In this document: one piece after another, positions 37,857-49,194 of the stretch
Numbering within the stretch: the stretch's first letter is position 1
Layout: every line of letters starts with the position of its first letter
Assembly (NCBI GenBank): GCA_020152595.1
Contig: JAIGNY010001269.1
Span: 260,001-324,000, forward strand
Length of the DNA: 64,000 bases
Source of the DNA: Chiridota heheva
Lineage: Eukaryota; Echinodermata; Holothuroidea; Apodida; Chiridotidae
Direction: 5' to 3'
The notes under the pieces: model-generated
Seen by the model: the letters and a program-made list of their open reading frames with translations, nothing else
Databases searched by the model: none
What the model was told of the DNA's origin: nothing
Program-made: the position numbers and the translations under genes

Positions 37857-39226
37857 CCAAAAGGTTTTGTGGTTCCGATGCTTTTTTCCACATGCTGATT
37901 GATTTCCAAGTTTTGTATTAACTGTCGATGTCATTGCATATCATAAATGAAATATTTGTTCCATATTTATTCATAAGCCACACCCACCATGCAGATCAAT
38001 AAAAATGTTGACAACATTAGCATTTGCACAATAATTAATATTATTATTGCAAGTATGATGCAAAAACGGTCGTTTATTTATCCATTTTCAAGAATTTGGC
38101 AGTAATGCCAACCTACTCATAAATATTCATGACATCACTACCACAACATTATAGCAAATATATAGGCCATAACACATCTGTGTTCCACTTATGGTCCAAA
38201 TCCGATATACCGTTCATGAGATATAGCATTTACATCATTCAGCACTTTCACATTAAGCCACGCCTACCATGCATAGTATTAACATCTGTTGATAACTTAA
38301 GCATTTACACAATAACCAATATTATCATGCCCAGTATGACGCAAAACGGACATACATTTATCACATTTTCAAAATTGTCACTTTAAGCCCCGCCCACTTA
38401 ATAATTTGCATGACATCACCACCACAAACAATAGAGCACATCTGCAGACCATGAGCTATCTGTGTACCATACATGACGTGAATACAGTTCATGGTTTTGA
38501 GATATAGTGTTTACAAGCTTTTTGTTTGCAAAATAATTTTCAGCCCGCCCTCTAAACATATCATCAAAAGTCAACGTTTTTATACAATGAACATGTACAC
38601 CCTAGCTAAAATCATTATTATAACAAAACAAACATATGATTATCAAAATAATTAAGAGCATTTCAAGATTTTTTTAATAAGCCCCGCCTACTCATTAATA
38701 TGAATGATTTCACCACCAAGAACAATAAGGTACATCTACACACTAAGGGCTATCTGTGTACCAAATATGATATGAATCCAGTTTACCCTTCTTGAGATAC
38801 CGTGCTTACAAGCACTTTTCAGCAAAATCCTATTAAGCCTCGCCCACTACGCATATTAACGTATTCAATATTTTTACACCGTGAACATGTACACACCAGC
38901 TAAGATCATAAATAGACTACATATGAAACAAAACAGACATGCTATTGTTAAAATATGAGCACTTCAAGATTTTTACATTAAGTCCCGCCTACTCATTAAT
39001 ATGCATGCCATCACTGTCAAAAACAATAGGCACATCTACGGACTATGAGCTATCTGTGTTCCACATATGACATGAATCAAGTGTATTATTCTTAAGATAT
39101 CGCGCTTACGAGCTTGCTGTCACAGACACACATACATACATGCATGCATGCATGCCTACAGACATATACACGCAAGCATGACTGCATAGGTTCCTTACTC
39201 TGTTAGCATCGGAACCAAAACCAAAA
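37857..39226 (+). mobile_element. Inverted-end element C, copy 1, with four about 290-bp subrepeats
   Basis: The left end CCAAAAGGTTTTGTGGTTCC-GATGCT is mirrored at the right by AGCATCGGAACCAAAACC (39205-39222). Inside, a unit with AAGCC(A/C)CGCCCAC, CATTAATATGCATGACATCA, TATCTGTGTACCA and GAGATATAG recurs four times in one orientation (TATCTGTGT at about 38.18, 38.46, 38.75 and 39.05 kb). A (CATG)n run lies at 39.14-39.16 kb. There is no ORF. It is probably a non-autonomous DNA element; the family is unknown. Confidence 0.75.
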
Positions 39227-39449
39227 ATTGAATTAATTTTGTATCAAATGTATAAACAAATAATGAAAAAGTGAGAATGCTTGTGTCGCCACTCACACCT
39301 ATCAAGGTGATCGCAAGGTATCCCTGTATTTTCTCAACACTTCGTTTTCTTCACCTAAGATAGACATTGTTGTACAAGGGAAGTTGTCTGCCCAGGGCAT
39401 TTTGCTGGTCTGACAAGGAACTACTGGACCTATCATTCAATGCGCTTAC
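39227..39449. other. Intron 4 sequence, no gene seen
   Basis: Nothing recognised between the inverted-end element and exon 4. Confidence 0.5.
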
Positions 39450-39661
39450 CTGCATAGATTCGGCTCGTTCCTTTACAATCTTGAGCTGTTGTTCCAAGAC
39501 TTCTTTCTTATACTCTGCCTCCGCTAACTTCCTCTTTTTCTCGAGGTCTGACGATTCTGACGCCAGTTGCAACTTTTCATAAGTGTCCCTGAGCTCAATT
39601 ATTTCTTGGTCTTGTTGTACCTGAGTTGCTTCTTTACTTTTTATGATGGTTAACAGATCAC
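39450..39661 (-). CDS. Exon 4 of the coiled-coil gene (about 71 codons)
   Basis: Acceptor TTTCAATTAAACAG before GTGATCTG; donor ATGCAG followed by gtaagc. It enters in phase 1, completing a Gly codon with exon 3, and leaves in phase 0. The peptide runs DLLTIIKSKEATQVQQDQEI to VKERAESMQ and is entirely coiled coil. The translation given by the open frame beyond the donor is not part of the protein. Confidence 0.92.
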
Positions 39662-39837
39662 CTGTTTAATTGAAAGAAACGTCTTTAATTTAGATTATCT
39701 CCAGAGGTATACACGAATGAATTGTTATTTTCTTCGGGCTTAGGTAGAAAGGGATTAAAGAGGGAATCTCGTCTCAAGAAAATTGCTTGACCCGTCACCA
39801 ATAAATCCGATACTTACTTGTGACGTCATGTAGGAGT

Positions 39838-39886
39838 CAGGTAGCTCAGTTGGTAGAGCGCACGACTGAGATGCTGGAGATGTTTT
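39838..39886 (+). mobile_element. tRNA-like fragment (D-arm and anticodon-arm half only)
   Basis: GTAGCTCAGTTGGTAGAGC is a textbook A box/D-arm, followed by GCACGACTGAGATGCTGGAG. No B box follows, so it is a truncated SINE head or tRNA pseudogene. Confidence 0.55.
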
Positions 39887-39889
39887 AAA

Positions 39890-40180
39890 ACTGCACAATG
39901 CGCTTCGGGGAAATTCATGTTAACGGACTAACTTCCTGATTGAATGTCTTTCTGAGTGACCCCAATTTACCTCCCAAACGGGAAGAAAGCATTAAATCGG
40001 AAAGGTAAAATTCTGTCAGGGGCCTATTATCAATGGCGGCGCCAAGGGGGTATTTGGCGCCAAAGGGTATTTGTCCCCTGCGTGATCGCTTTCCCCACAG
40101 AAGTGTGTAAAGTGACATATTTTATTCGATTTATAAGCCTTTCACCCCTCCCTCATGAGATGACACTGTCCCTCCATTTT
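39890..40180. other. Intron 3 sequence, no gene seen
   Basis: Nothing recognised. Confidence 0.45.
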
Positions 40181-40472
40181 CCGAAGCAGGCGACGACGAC
40201 GAGCAAACACACAATTACAATGACGGGGTCGTCGCCTGCGTATTAGGTTATGATTGTAACAATGCTATCACAAAACACTTAATACGACCCGGACGAGAGG
40301 CACGACGTACGGACAGACATAACATCGACATCCAAGTCAATGTCCACGGTCTTTGATAACCAGTTGTGGTACACTGGCGTGTCTACCCAACCCAGGCTTG
40401 AACCCAGGGCCTCGTGGTCTGTAGACAGGTATGATGACCGCTACACCACAGTAGGTAGATTCCCCGAAGCAG
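40181..40472 (-). mobile_element. tRNA-derived SINE, family A copy 2, with 9-bp target duplication
   Basis: Element 40190-40463, minus orientation, flanked by CCGAAGCAG at 40181-40189 and 40464-40472. It has the same order as copy 1: TCTACCTACTGTGGTGTAGC head, B box GGTTCAAGCC (one change), shared body, (GTC)n tail. Confidence 0.88.
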
Positions 40473-40559
40473 CCACTGCCTATTATTTATATGTAGTTGG
40501 TGAAAAACTACAAACAACATCCAAATCAGTACAAATTTGACAGCTTTTGAGTGCCCATG

Positions 40560-41345
40560 ACTTCCTGTCAGTCCGACAGCATGCCTATTAATGGGAACAT
40601 AAATGTTGCCAAAAAAGGGAACATTTTCTTACATGCAAGCTGCCAATTTTGTGAAATTTCCCATGATCCCTTGCTATCCTAACGTTCAAGCCTCATGCAA
40701 TGTTACATATTTCAAATTTAAAATACCTCTGGGAAAAATATCTTTGCTAGAGGTAACTTAAAACTCATGAAAACATCTTCATTACTGTCAAGGCTAAAAC
40801 TTTTCCACTCCCATTTGATATGTTTACCAAGCCGTTTTCGAAATATCAGAAATAATAGACAACAGAGCTAGGCTTTTAGGCGGGAAATGGCCATTTGGAA
40901 AATGTCCAACACAATGATTTTTGATAATTCAAGTAAACTAGAAACTATGACATTTTATCGCAACACCTGAACAATATGGCTGCATGACTTCAATATTCTC
41001 GTGTTATAAATGTTCTTATTAATAGGCATGCTTCCAGACTGCCTGTGTAAATTTGTGATAAATATGCATAAATTAGAAACTATGACATTTTATCGCAACA
41101 CCTGAACAATATGGCTGTATGACTTCAATATTCTCGTGTTATAAATGTTCCTATTAATAGGCATGCTTCCAGACTGCCTGTGTAAATTTGTGATAAATAT
41201 GCATAAATTAGAAACTATGACATTTTATCGCAACACCTGAACAATATGGCTGTATGACTTCAATATTCTCGTGTTATAAATGTTCCTATTAATAGGCGTT
41301 CTTCCAGATTGCCTGTGTATATTTGTGATAAATATGCAAGCAGAC
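40560..41345 (+). repeat. Dispersed repeat family B, copy 2, with a 135-bp triplication
   Basis: 40570-40930 parallels 23.5-23.8 kb. The end of the element (GAAACTATGACATTTTATCG to AAATATGCATAAATTA) is then present three times in tandem, starting at 40941, 41076 and 41211, exactly 135 bases apart and nearly identical. The triplication is therefore much younger than the split from copy 1. Confidence 0.9.
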
Positions 41346-42218
41346 ATCTATATATTTACTTATATAAATAATCTTTGTTTTGTATAGTTTACTCCTCTAC
41401 CAAGCAGCCAAGTCTCATAGCAGAAGTTTTTAGTTTGATCTACATTATGACTTACATGTAGGACGTTTTGAACTGTCTCGTCAAGTCTTATCAACCAAGT
41501 AAATATCTATTTTTTTCTGTCGTGGCCCTACGGACGCGACATGACTAGTATTATTGACTACATGCTCAAAATTCGCTATCTTTGATACCCTACCTTGACA
41601 ATTTAAGAATAATTACAAACACTTGTAAATAAAAGTAAAAATTTTGATATATTTATAAAAATGTGAAAAGTAATCCTTCATAACTAATTTTTCCAAGTAG
41701 GAATCAGAAAGAAGTGAAAACTTAAAACATAAATGGAATTCTATTTAAAGCCCTAATTACAATATGTGTTGGGCACTACCATTATAGGAAAAAGGTGAAC
41801 AATATGTTTGTCAGGTTACGGGTATTTGCTTTGTATATTTTTTACGACGAATATCAAACTCCCGGATTGACGTATACTTCAATGCGTCAAAACAATAATA
41901 TTACTTATACACTTTGTGATTGCGTATCCCTGCGTAAAACTGATAAAACTAAAGGACTGCGAAGGAACTGGCTGAAATCTGAACTAACGTGAACACAATC
42001 TAGAGTTAAATTGTATTCGCTTTTCAAGTCCCGAAACACTATTCATTTGGCCAAACTAAACTTGTATCATTGTAAAATGGCAATGGAACTGAACGAAACG
42101 TATATGCAGTTATTTGAGTCTTTATTCGGACCCTGCTAATAGGGAGTCTTTATTCTAAAGTCTACGGCCACGACCAGCCCTTTGGAAGGGACTGTGCTTA
42201 TAAATCAGTTAGCTTCTA
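41346..42218. other. Intron 3 sequence, no gene seen
   Basis: Nothing recognised. Confidence 0.5.
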
Positions 42219-42514
42219 CCAACCTTCTTATCTACCTACTGTGGTGTAGCGGTTATCATACCTGTCTACAGACCACGAGGCCCCGGGTTCAATCCTGGGG
42301 TGGGTAGACACGCCAGTGCACCACAACTGGTTATCAAAGACCATGGACATTGACTTGGTTGTCGATGTTATGTCTGTCCGTACGTCGTGCCTCTCGTCCG
42401 GGTCGTATTAAGCGTTTCGTGATAGCGTTTGTACTATCATAACCGAATACGCAGGCGACGACCCCGTCATTGTAATTGTGTGTTCAACTCTCTCTCTCTC
42501 TCCCAACCTTCTTA
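42219..42514 (+). mobile_element. tRNA-derived SINE, family A copy 3, with 12-bp target duplication
   Basis: Element 42231-42502, plus orientation, flanked by CCAACCTTCTTA at 42219-42230 and 42503-42514. The head runs CTACCTACTGTGGTGTAGCG; the first seven bases can pair with TGGGTAG further on, like an acceptor stem. B box GGTTCAATCC. The tail is (TC)n instead of the (GTC)n of copies 1 and 2. Confidence 0.92.
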
Positions 42515-44599
42515 ATGCTTAGCAGAGTGTTGTACCAATTGAATCTGACCTACCTGGTCTACATCTATTTCTATTATGACTGAAATGAAGGAAATAGATT
42601 TCAAGAATGAGATAAACATTTTGAGCTGTCTTGCAAACAGACTAAACAACCGTTACAAATCCTGCCGACACACAATCATCAAATTTTGGCTATAACCATT
42701 ACTCAGAAACAATACGCTATCTTCAAACTCAAATAGTTTAAGAACTCACGTTCTTGTTTTGGAATTCTATTTAGAAAAGTTACAGAAAATCTAGTTTTTT
42801 GAGTTACTAGTTATGGTCCGGCAGATGTGTGATCGATCACGTCGCAAAATTCTCGCAATCAATTAGGAAAAATGAAATCGGAAGTAACGTTACCAACACG
42901 GCAGCCTTCACTTCTGAATGAATTAATAATTAAGTAAATACAGTTATTTTTAAGTATAGTAATCTTTAAGTAGATACAGTATATCTCAGTATGGTTAATT
43001 AAAAATGTACTACCTACAACAGCAGGAATTAAGCAGATAAGGGTTGAGATAAAAAGAAGTGACGTCTATTCTATATAGTGCATGCAGAAAAATGCCATCT
43101 CAAATAGCATATTAATTGCGGCCATTTTCTTATGTCCCTTAAGATGGATTTCATTTGACATAAGGGGTATACTGTAGGTATATTTTCTGTGAGATAAAAA
43201 GAATATCCAATTGGCCAATGAGATAATTTCAATCATGTACATGATTCGGGAATCTTGTGAATGATCTGGATGCAAAATTACTATATAAGATGGCGGCCAT
43301 TTTGGAAATCAAAATGGCGTCCAAACCAGACAGAAAAAAATGAAATAAGCTATTATTATTTAGGGCATAAGAATGTTGCAAAAAATTTCAGTCAAAATGT
43401 CTACTATTGAGTTTCGAATTCAACTGTTGATGGTTTTTCTAATAAACCCCCGTTAAAAAAACAAACAAACAAACAAACAAAACAATTAAGTTTATGGCCA
43501 AGCTTAGAGATAATTGTCACGTACAGCTGTTCTCCTTCGAACAATGATTATAATAAAAAACTGATAACAAACAACCATTTACCTTATTTCTATAACCAAC
43601 TGATATTGCCGCTTCGATGTTTTTGAGGAGTTATATTGTCAAGTTGTATAAAACGTTTTAAATTGTGATCACAATAACGACTCACCAATGGAGACCAATT
43701 ATAGCGTCTGAACGTGGTAATGTATACTGTATACTTGTAATTTGCGTAATAAAAATTGGGCTTCGGGCCTGTAATTATCATAATCACTATCATCATTATC
43801 ACCATATTATTATCAATAATTGTGTGGTTACAAAGAAAGTCGACAAGTCGTCGGTGAGACAATAGATGAAATGACCGATCTGTAACCGGTTCTGCAGTTC
43901 TGACTGGAAGCGTTTACATCTGCTGTTAAATGTTTCCATTCTTTGTGAAAGTAAAAAAATAAAAAAAAACAAGATCAGACAAATAATTAACAGGATTGTT
44001 ATTCGAAGATTTTTGGAAGGTATGCGCCTTGTTTGGGGCTTTGTGTATGCACTTACAGTACTTAATATATAGAGATGTATTTTCAAATAAGTTTATCTTA
44101 TATGAAAAAAGACTGTAATAAAAACAAAATGTTGAATAAACTACTTCATATCTTTTCTCGTTAAGGAGATATGCAAGTTTAAAGATCTGTCTTATCTGTG
44201 TAGTAAAAACTTATATATTAAGTATATTGTGGATTGTAGCCGCCCTTATCATCACTTTGTTAACACTTGTTAATGTATTTAAAAAAAAACTTCTTTCAGG
44301 TGGTAAATTATAATTGCCCTTACTAGATTCTGTTTTACTAAGCCACAAAATGGCAGAACAAAATATGATAGAATACATAAAGACTTCGAGGGAACCTGAG
44401 GATATGATGTCACAACTAGTCTGCCTTCAGTCGTTTCTATAGGAAATGATACTGAACTCTAAACCTAAATATTTTGTTAACGAAATAAGATTTGTTGAAT
44501 GCGTTCTTCACCATTTTTTTGTTTCTTGTGACGTCCTCTTTCATATAAGATAAACTTGCATGACTATATAACTATTCCAACTTGTTTATTTATATGTAC
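42515..44599. other. Intron 3 sequence, no gene seen
   Basis: A (CAAA)n run at about 43458-43486 may be an old LINE tail. The stretch GATGGCGGCCATTTTGG near 43291 is a small palindrome. No exon was found. Confidence 0.5.
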
Positions 44600-44989
44600 T
44601 TTATCATTTATATGCATCTGCTGCAAGCGACCTAAAAAGACGAAAGGCATTAGCATACTGCACTTTCTGGAAACTGGAACATCTGTGGAGAAGTCCCTAA
44701 TCCATATCTGCAAATGTGAAATTATTCTACACTACCTGCGTGACTATCCTCCTCTACTGCTCTATGGCTGTAAATTCGGGGTGTTGTCCCAGGACATGGA
44801 GTGCAAAATGAACGCTTTTGCTACCACCTGCTTTAGGATTATGCTAAATATCGAACGGAGATATCGTGTCTCAAATGCCAGCATGTATGACATGACCAAC
44901 ACTGAGCCTCTTATGCACTGTGTTAAAAATCGCCAACTGAGATTCTTGCGGCACATCCTTCGTCTCCTAAAGGAGGAGCCTGCTAGAAG
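44600..44989 (+). pseudogene. LINE coding remnant: region C-terminal to reverse transcriptase
   Basis: One open frame reads YPPLLLYGCKFGVLSQDMEC, then FRIMLNIERRYRVSNASMY, then NRQLRFLRHILRLLKEEPAR and HALYNTTHDKRRP. This matches the usual post-catalytic part of APE-type LINEs (LLYG-x-E-x-W ... R-x-L-x-x-x-x-H-x-x-R ... THGKRRPGRP). The frame continues into the 42-bp array. The catalytic core is absent. Confidence 0.75.
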
Positions 44990-47850
44990 ACATGCTCTCT
45001 ACAATACAACTCATGACAAAAGAAGACCAATATATGCACTCTACATTCCAACTCATGGCAAAAGAAGACCAAGATATGCTCTCTACATTCCAACTCATGG
45101 CAAAAGAAGACCAAGATATGCTCTCTACAATACAACTCATGACAAAAGAAGACCAATATATGCACTCTACATTCCAACTCATGGCAAAAGAAGACCAAGA
45201 TATGCTCTCTACATTCCAACTCATGACAAAAGAAGACCAATATATGCACTCTACATTCCAACTCATGACAAAAGAAGACCAAGATATGCTCTCTCCATTC
45301 CAACTCATGACAAAAGAAGACCAATATATGCTCTCTCCATTCCAACTCATAGCAAAAGATTACCAAGATATGCACTCTACATTCCAACTCATAGCAAAAG
45401 AAGACCAAGACATGCTCTCTACATTCCAACTCATGACAAAAGAAGACCAATATATGCACTCTACATTCCAACTCATGGCAAAAGAAGACCAAGATATGCA
45501 CTCTACATTCCAACTCATAGCAAAAGATTACCAAGATATGCTCTCTACATTCCAACTCATGACAAAAGAAGACCAAGATATGCTCTCTCCATTCCAACTC
45601 ATGACAAAAGAAGACCAATATATGCTCTCTCCATTCCAACTCATAGCAAAAGATTACCAAGATATGCACTCTACATTCCAACTCATAGCAAAAGAAGACC
45701 AAGACATGCTCTCTACATTCCAACTCATGACAAAAGAAGACCAATATATGCACTCTACATTCCAACTCATGGCAAAAGAAGACCAAGATATGCACTCTAC
45801 ATTCCAACTCATAGCAAAAGATTACCAAGATATGCACTCTACATTCCAACTCATAGCAAAAGAAGACCAAGACATGCTCTCTCCATTCCAACTCATAGCA
45901 AAAGATTACCAAGATATGCACTCTACATTCCAACTCATAGCAAAAGAAGACCAATATATGCACTCTACATTCCAACTTATGGCAAAAGAAGACCAAGATA
46001 TGCTCTCTACATTCCAACTCATAGCAAAAGATTACCAAGATATGCACTCTACATTCCAACTCATAGCAAAAGAAGACCAATATATGCACTCTACATTCCA
46101 ACTCATGGCAAAAGAAGACCAAGATATGCTCTCTACATTCCAACTCATGGCAAAAGTAGACCAATATATGCTCTCTACATTCCAACTCATGGCAGAAGAA
46201 GACCAAGATATGCTCTCTACATTCCAACTCATGGCAAAAGAAGACCAAGATATGCTCTCTACATTCCAACTCATAGCAAAAGATTACCAAGATATGCACT
46301 CTACATTCCAACTCATAGCAAAAGAAGACCAATATATGCACTCTACATTCCAACTCATGGCAAAAGAAGACCAAGATATGCTCTCTACATTCCAACTCAT
46401 GGCAAAAGAAGACCAAGATATGCTCTCTACATTCCAACTCATGGCAAAAGAAGACCAAGATATGCTTTCTACATTCCAACTCATGGCAAACGAAGACTAA
46501 TATAAGCACTCTACATTCCAACTCATGGCAAAAGAAGACCAAGATATGCTCTCTACATTCCAACTCATGGCAAAAGAAGACCAAGATATGCTCTCTCCAT
46601 TCCAACTCATGGCAAAAGAAGACCAATATATGCTCTCTACAATACAATTTATGGCAAAAGAAGACCAAGATATGCTTTCTACATTCCAACTCATGGCAAA
46701 AGAAGACCAAGATATGCTCTCTACATTCCAACTCATGACAAAAGAAGACCAAGATATGCTCTCTCCATTCCAACTCATGACAAAAGAAGACCAATATATG
46801 CTCTCTACATTCCAACTCATAGCAAAAGATTACCAAGGTATGCACTCTACATTCCAACTCATAGCAAAAGAAGACCAAGACATGCTCTCTCCATTCCAAC
46901 TCATAGCAAGATATGCTCTCTACATTCCAACTCATGGCAAAAGAAGACCAAGATATGCTTTCTACATTCCAACTCATGGCAAACGAAGACTAATATAAGC
47001 ACTCTACATTCCAACTCATGGCAAAAGAAGACCAAGATATGCTCTCTACATTCCAACTCATGGCAAAAGAAGACCAAGATATGCTCTCTACATTCCAACT
47101 CATGACAAAAGAAGACCAAGATATGCTCTCTCCATTCCAACTCATGGCAAAAGAAGACCAATATATGCTCTCTACAATACAATTTATGGCAAAAGAAGAC
47201 CAAGATATGCTTTCTACATTCCAACTCATGGCAAAAGAAGACCAAGATATGCTCTCTACATTCCAACTCATGACAAAAGAAGACCAAGATATGCTCTCTC
47301 CATTCCAACTCATGACAAAAGAAGACCAATATATGCTCTCTCCATTCCAACTCATGGCAAAAGAAGACCAAGATATGCTTTCTACATTCCAACTCATGGC
47401 AAAAGAAGACCAAGATATGCTCTCTACATTCCAACTCATGGCAAAAGAAGACCAAGATATGCTTTCTACATTCCAGCTCATGGCAAACGAAGACCAAGAT
47501 ATGCTCTCTATATTCCAACTCATGGCAAAAGAAGACCAAGATATGCTCTCTACATTCCAACTTATGACAAAAGAAGACCAAGATATGCTCTCTACATTCC
47601 AACTCATGGCAAAAGAAGACCAAGATATGCTCTCTACAATACAATTTATGGCAAAAGAAGACCAAGATATGCTCTCTACAATACAACTGAGGGCAAAAGA
47701 AGACCAATATATGCTCTCTGCAATACAACTCATGGCAAAAGAAGACCAAGATATGCTCTCTACATTCCAACTCATGGCAAAAGTAGACCAATATATGCTC
47801 TCTACATTTCAAGTCATGGCAAAAGAAGACCAAGATATGCTCTCTACAAT
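44990..47850 (+). repeat. 42-bp (14-codon) array grown from the LINE tail, about 68 copies
   Basis: Unit TATGCTCTCTACATTCCAAC-TCATGGCAAAAGAAGACCAA-GA. In the LINE frame it encodes YALYIPTHGKRRPR, the LINE's own C-terminal motif. The frame stays open for about 36 units, to a stop at 46503-46505. Variants (GCACTC, CTCCATTCC, ATAGCAAAAGATTACC, ATGACAAAAG) occur in longer blocks: a 7-unit block repeats 294-295 bases apart (45.28 and 45.58 kb). A 12-unit block recurs at 46.50 and 46.99 kb, where one unit has lost 11 bases. The other frames are open only because 42 is divisible by three. Confidence 0.95.
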
Positions 47851-48164
47851 AAGCATAATGCCTACACCAACCAGACGAATTCAGTACACTAAGGATCAGT
47901 TGCTTGCCTATTGTCATATATATAGCACTTTGTTTACTTCTCCTTCTATATGTTCTGTTCTTAAAGATAATAGTTTATTTAATGCAAGAGGAAGAAGAGG
48001 GGGATCTCACATCAAATGGAAAAAAACTTAATTTTGTACAGACTCAGCAACAAGGTTGCATTACGGAAAACAGATCACAATGTACACTTCGAATTAAAAG
48101 AATGTACAACGAGGTGTAAACCTTAAGAACTTGGTTCAAATCAAACTTGATAAAATTTCATGAA
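47851..48164. other. Spacer after the array, no gene seen
   Basis: No further LINE motif is recognisable. Confidence 0.45.
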
Positions 48165-48300
48165 CAATTTGAAAGAAACTTCTTGTTAAAAATTGCGAAT
48201 GTTAGATCCATCAGAAATAAATTACCTCTTATAGTGGATCATATTGTTGACTTTAACCTCGATCTATTTTGTCTAACTGAGGCATGCACATGCCTCGTAA
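48165..48300 (+). pseudogene. LINE endonuclease fragment (N-terminal part)
   Basis: LKIANVRSIRNKLPLIVDHI followed by NLDLFCLTEAC matches the first strand and helix of APE-type LINE endonucleases (N-x-R-S-L-x-x-K ... D-x-x-x-L-T-E-T). It stops after about 45 codons; a SINE sits 34 bases downstream. Confidence 0.7.
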
Positions 48301-48333
48301 CTGCATCGATGTGGATGGGCATCAAAAACCGAT

Positions 48334-48638
48334 GATAATTTGAATAAAAAAGCTCAATCCATCTGAGCCATTAGGTGCTTATTCCTTGTTTCAATGTCGC
48401 AAGTGGATGAGAGTACATGACTCCGCCTGGACCGGGACGCCAGTCCATCGCAGATTAACTCCCCTGCAGAGCTGGTACTCATTTTAGAGCTCAATGGACT
48501 AAAGCAAGTAGAGTAAAATGTCTTGCTCAAGGACATAATGCAGCGCTCAGGACGGGAATCGAACTCGGTACCTTTCGAATACGAGCATGACTCTTTCACC
48601 ACTGAACTTATTAAGCACATGTCGATAATTTGAATAAA
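48334..48638 (-). mobile_element. CORE-type SINE, complete, with 15-bp target duplication
   Basis: Element 48349-48623, flanked by GATAATTTGAATAAA at 48334-48348 and 48624-48638. On the minus strand: tRNA-like head with AAGTTCAGTGGTGAAAGAGT and B box AGTTCGATTCC; a CORE-like body GTCCTTGAGCAAGACATTTT to CTCTAAAATGAGTACC; and an L2-type tail CTGCGATGGACTGGCGTCCC. The perfect 15-base duplication indicates a fairly recent insertion. It shares tail and layout with the SINE fused to the tRNA-like array at 11-13 kb. Confidence 0.9.
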
Positions 48639-48773
48639 TTTGTAAAATCATTCAAACACATTGTTGAAATTAAATGAAATATATCCATCACCATTGACGT
48701 CATCAGCATACTATTATCTTACAACACATTCTTTTCATATAACTATTCCATAGAATAAATGAAATATGTATAT

Positions 48774-49194
48774 ACTTATTAAATTGTTTGTTTGTTTGAT
48801 GAGGGCTTAATTGCACCGCGACAACGAGGGTCAAATTGTGCCTGAGAGGTTAGATCATTCTAGAGGTAGGAAGGAAAGAAAAAACATGGGGAGAATGAGA
48901 GAAATACAAGAACTAAAAGTCAGAGAGCTGGGATCGAGAAAGGAGGTGCATGGGTGAAGAAAAAAAAAGTAAAGAAAGAGGGGGAAGGGGGAGGGGGAGG
49001 GGGGTAGAAGAGGAGGACTAAACATGCTTGTAGAGGGAAGCAAGATGAAGGAAGGAGATAATTTTATCCGGAGAGTTTTTCCGGAAGAACTCGGCAATTG
49101 AGTTGTGAGGAGAGAGAGGGAAGCTCTGGAAAGGTTGTACAGGTGGCAAGCAAGGAGAATGTGATGGACTGTGAGGGTGCAATACTTATTAAAT
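48774..49194 (-). mobile_element. 3' end of the 14.5-16.7 kb LINE family, with 13-bp target duplication
   Basis: Element 48787-49181, flanked by ATACTTATTAAAT at 48774-48786 and 49182-49194. It matches the last 400 bases of the larger LINE (TGTGCCTGAGAGGTTAGATC, then TCTAGAGGTAGGAA, and the G-rich 3' region). It ends in (CAAA)n on the minus strand, which is missing from the larger copy, so it shows the family's true tail. It contains only the extreme C-terminal codons. Confidence 0.92.

Noticed and set aside
44983-47917. Minus-strand frames of 664 and 338 codons rich in ECREHILVFFCH
   Set aside because: These are the complement of the 42-bp array. Its period is divisible by three, so openness carries no information. 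Only the plus frame joined to the LINE motif has an explanation.
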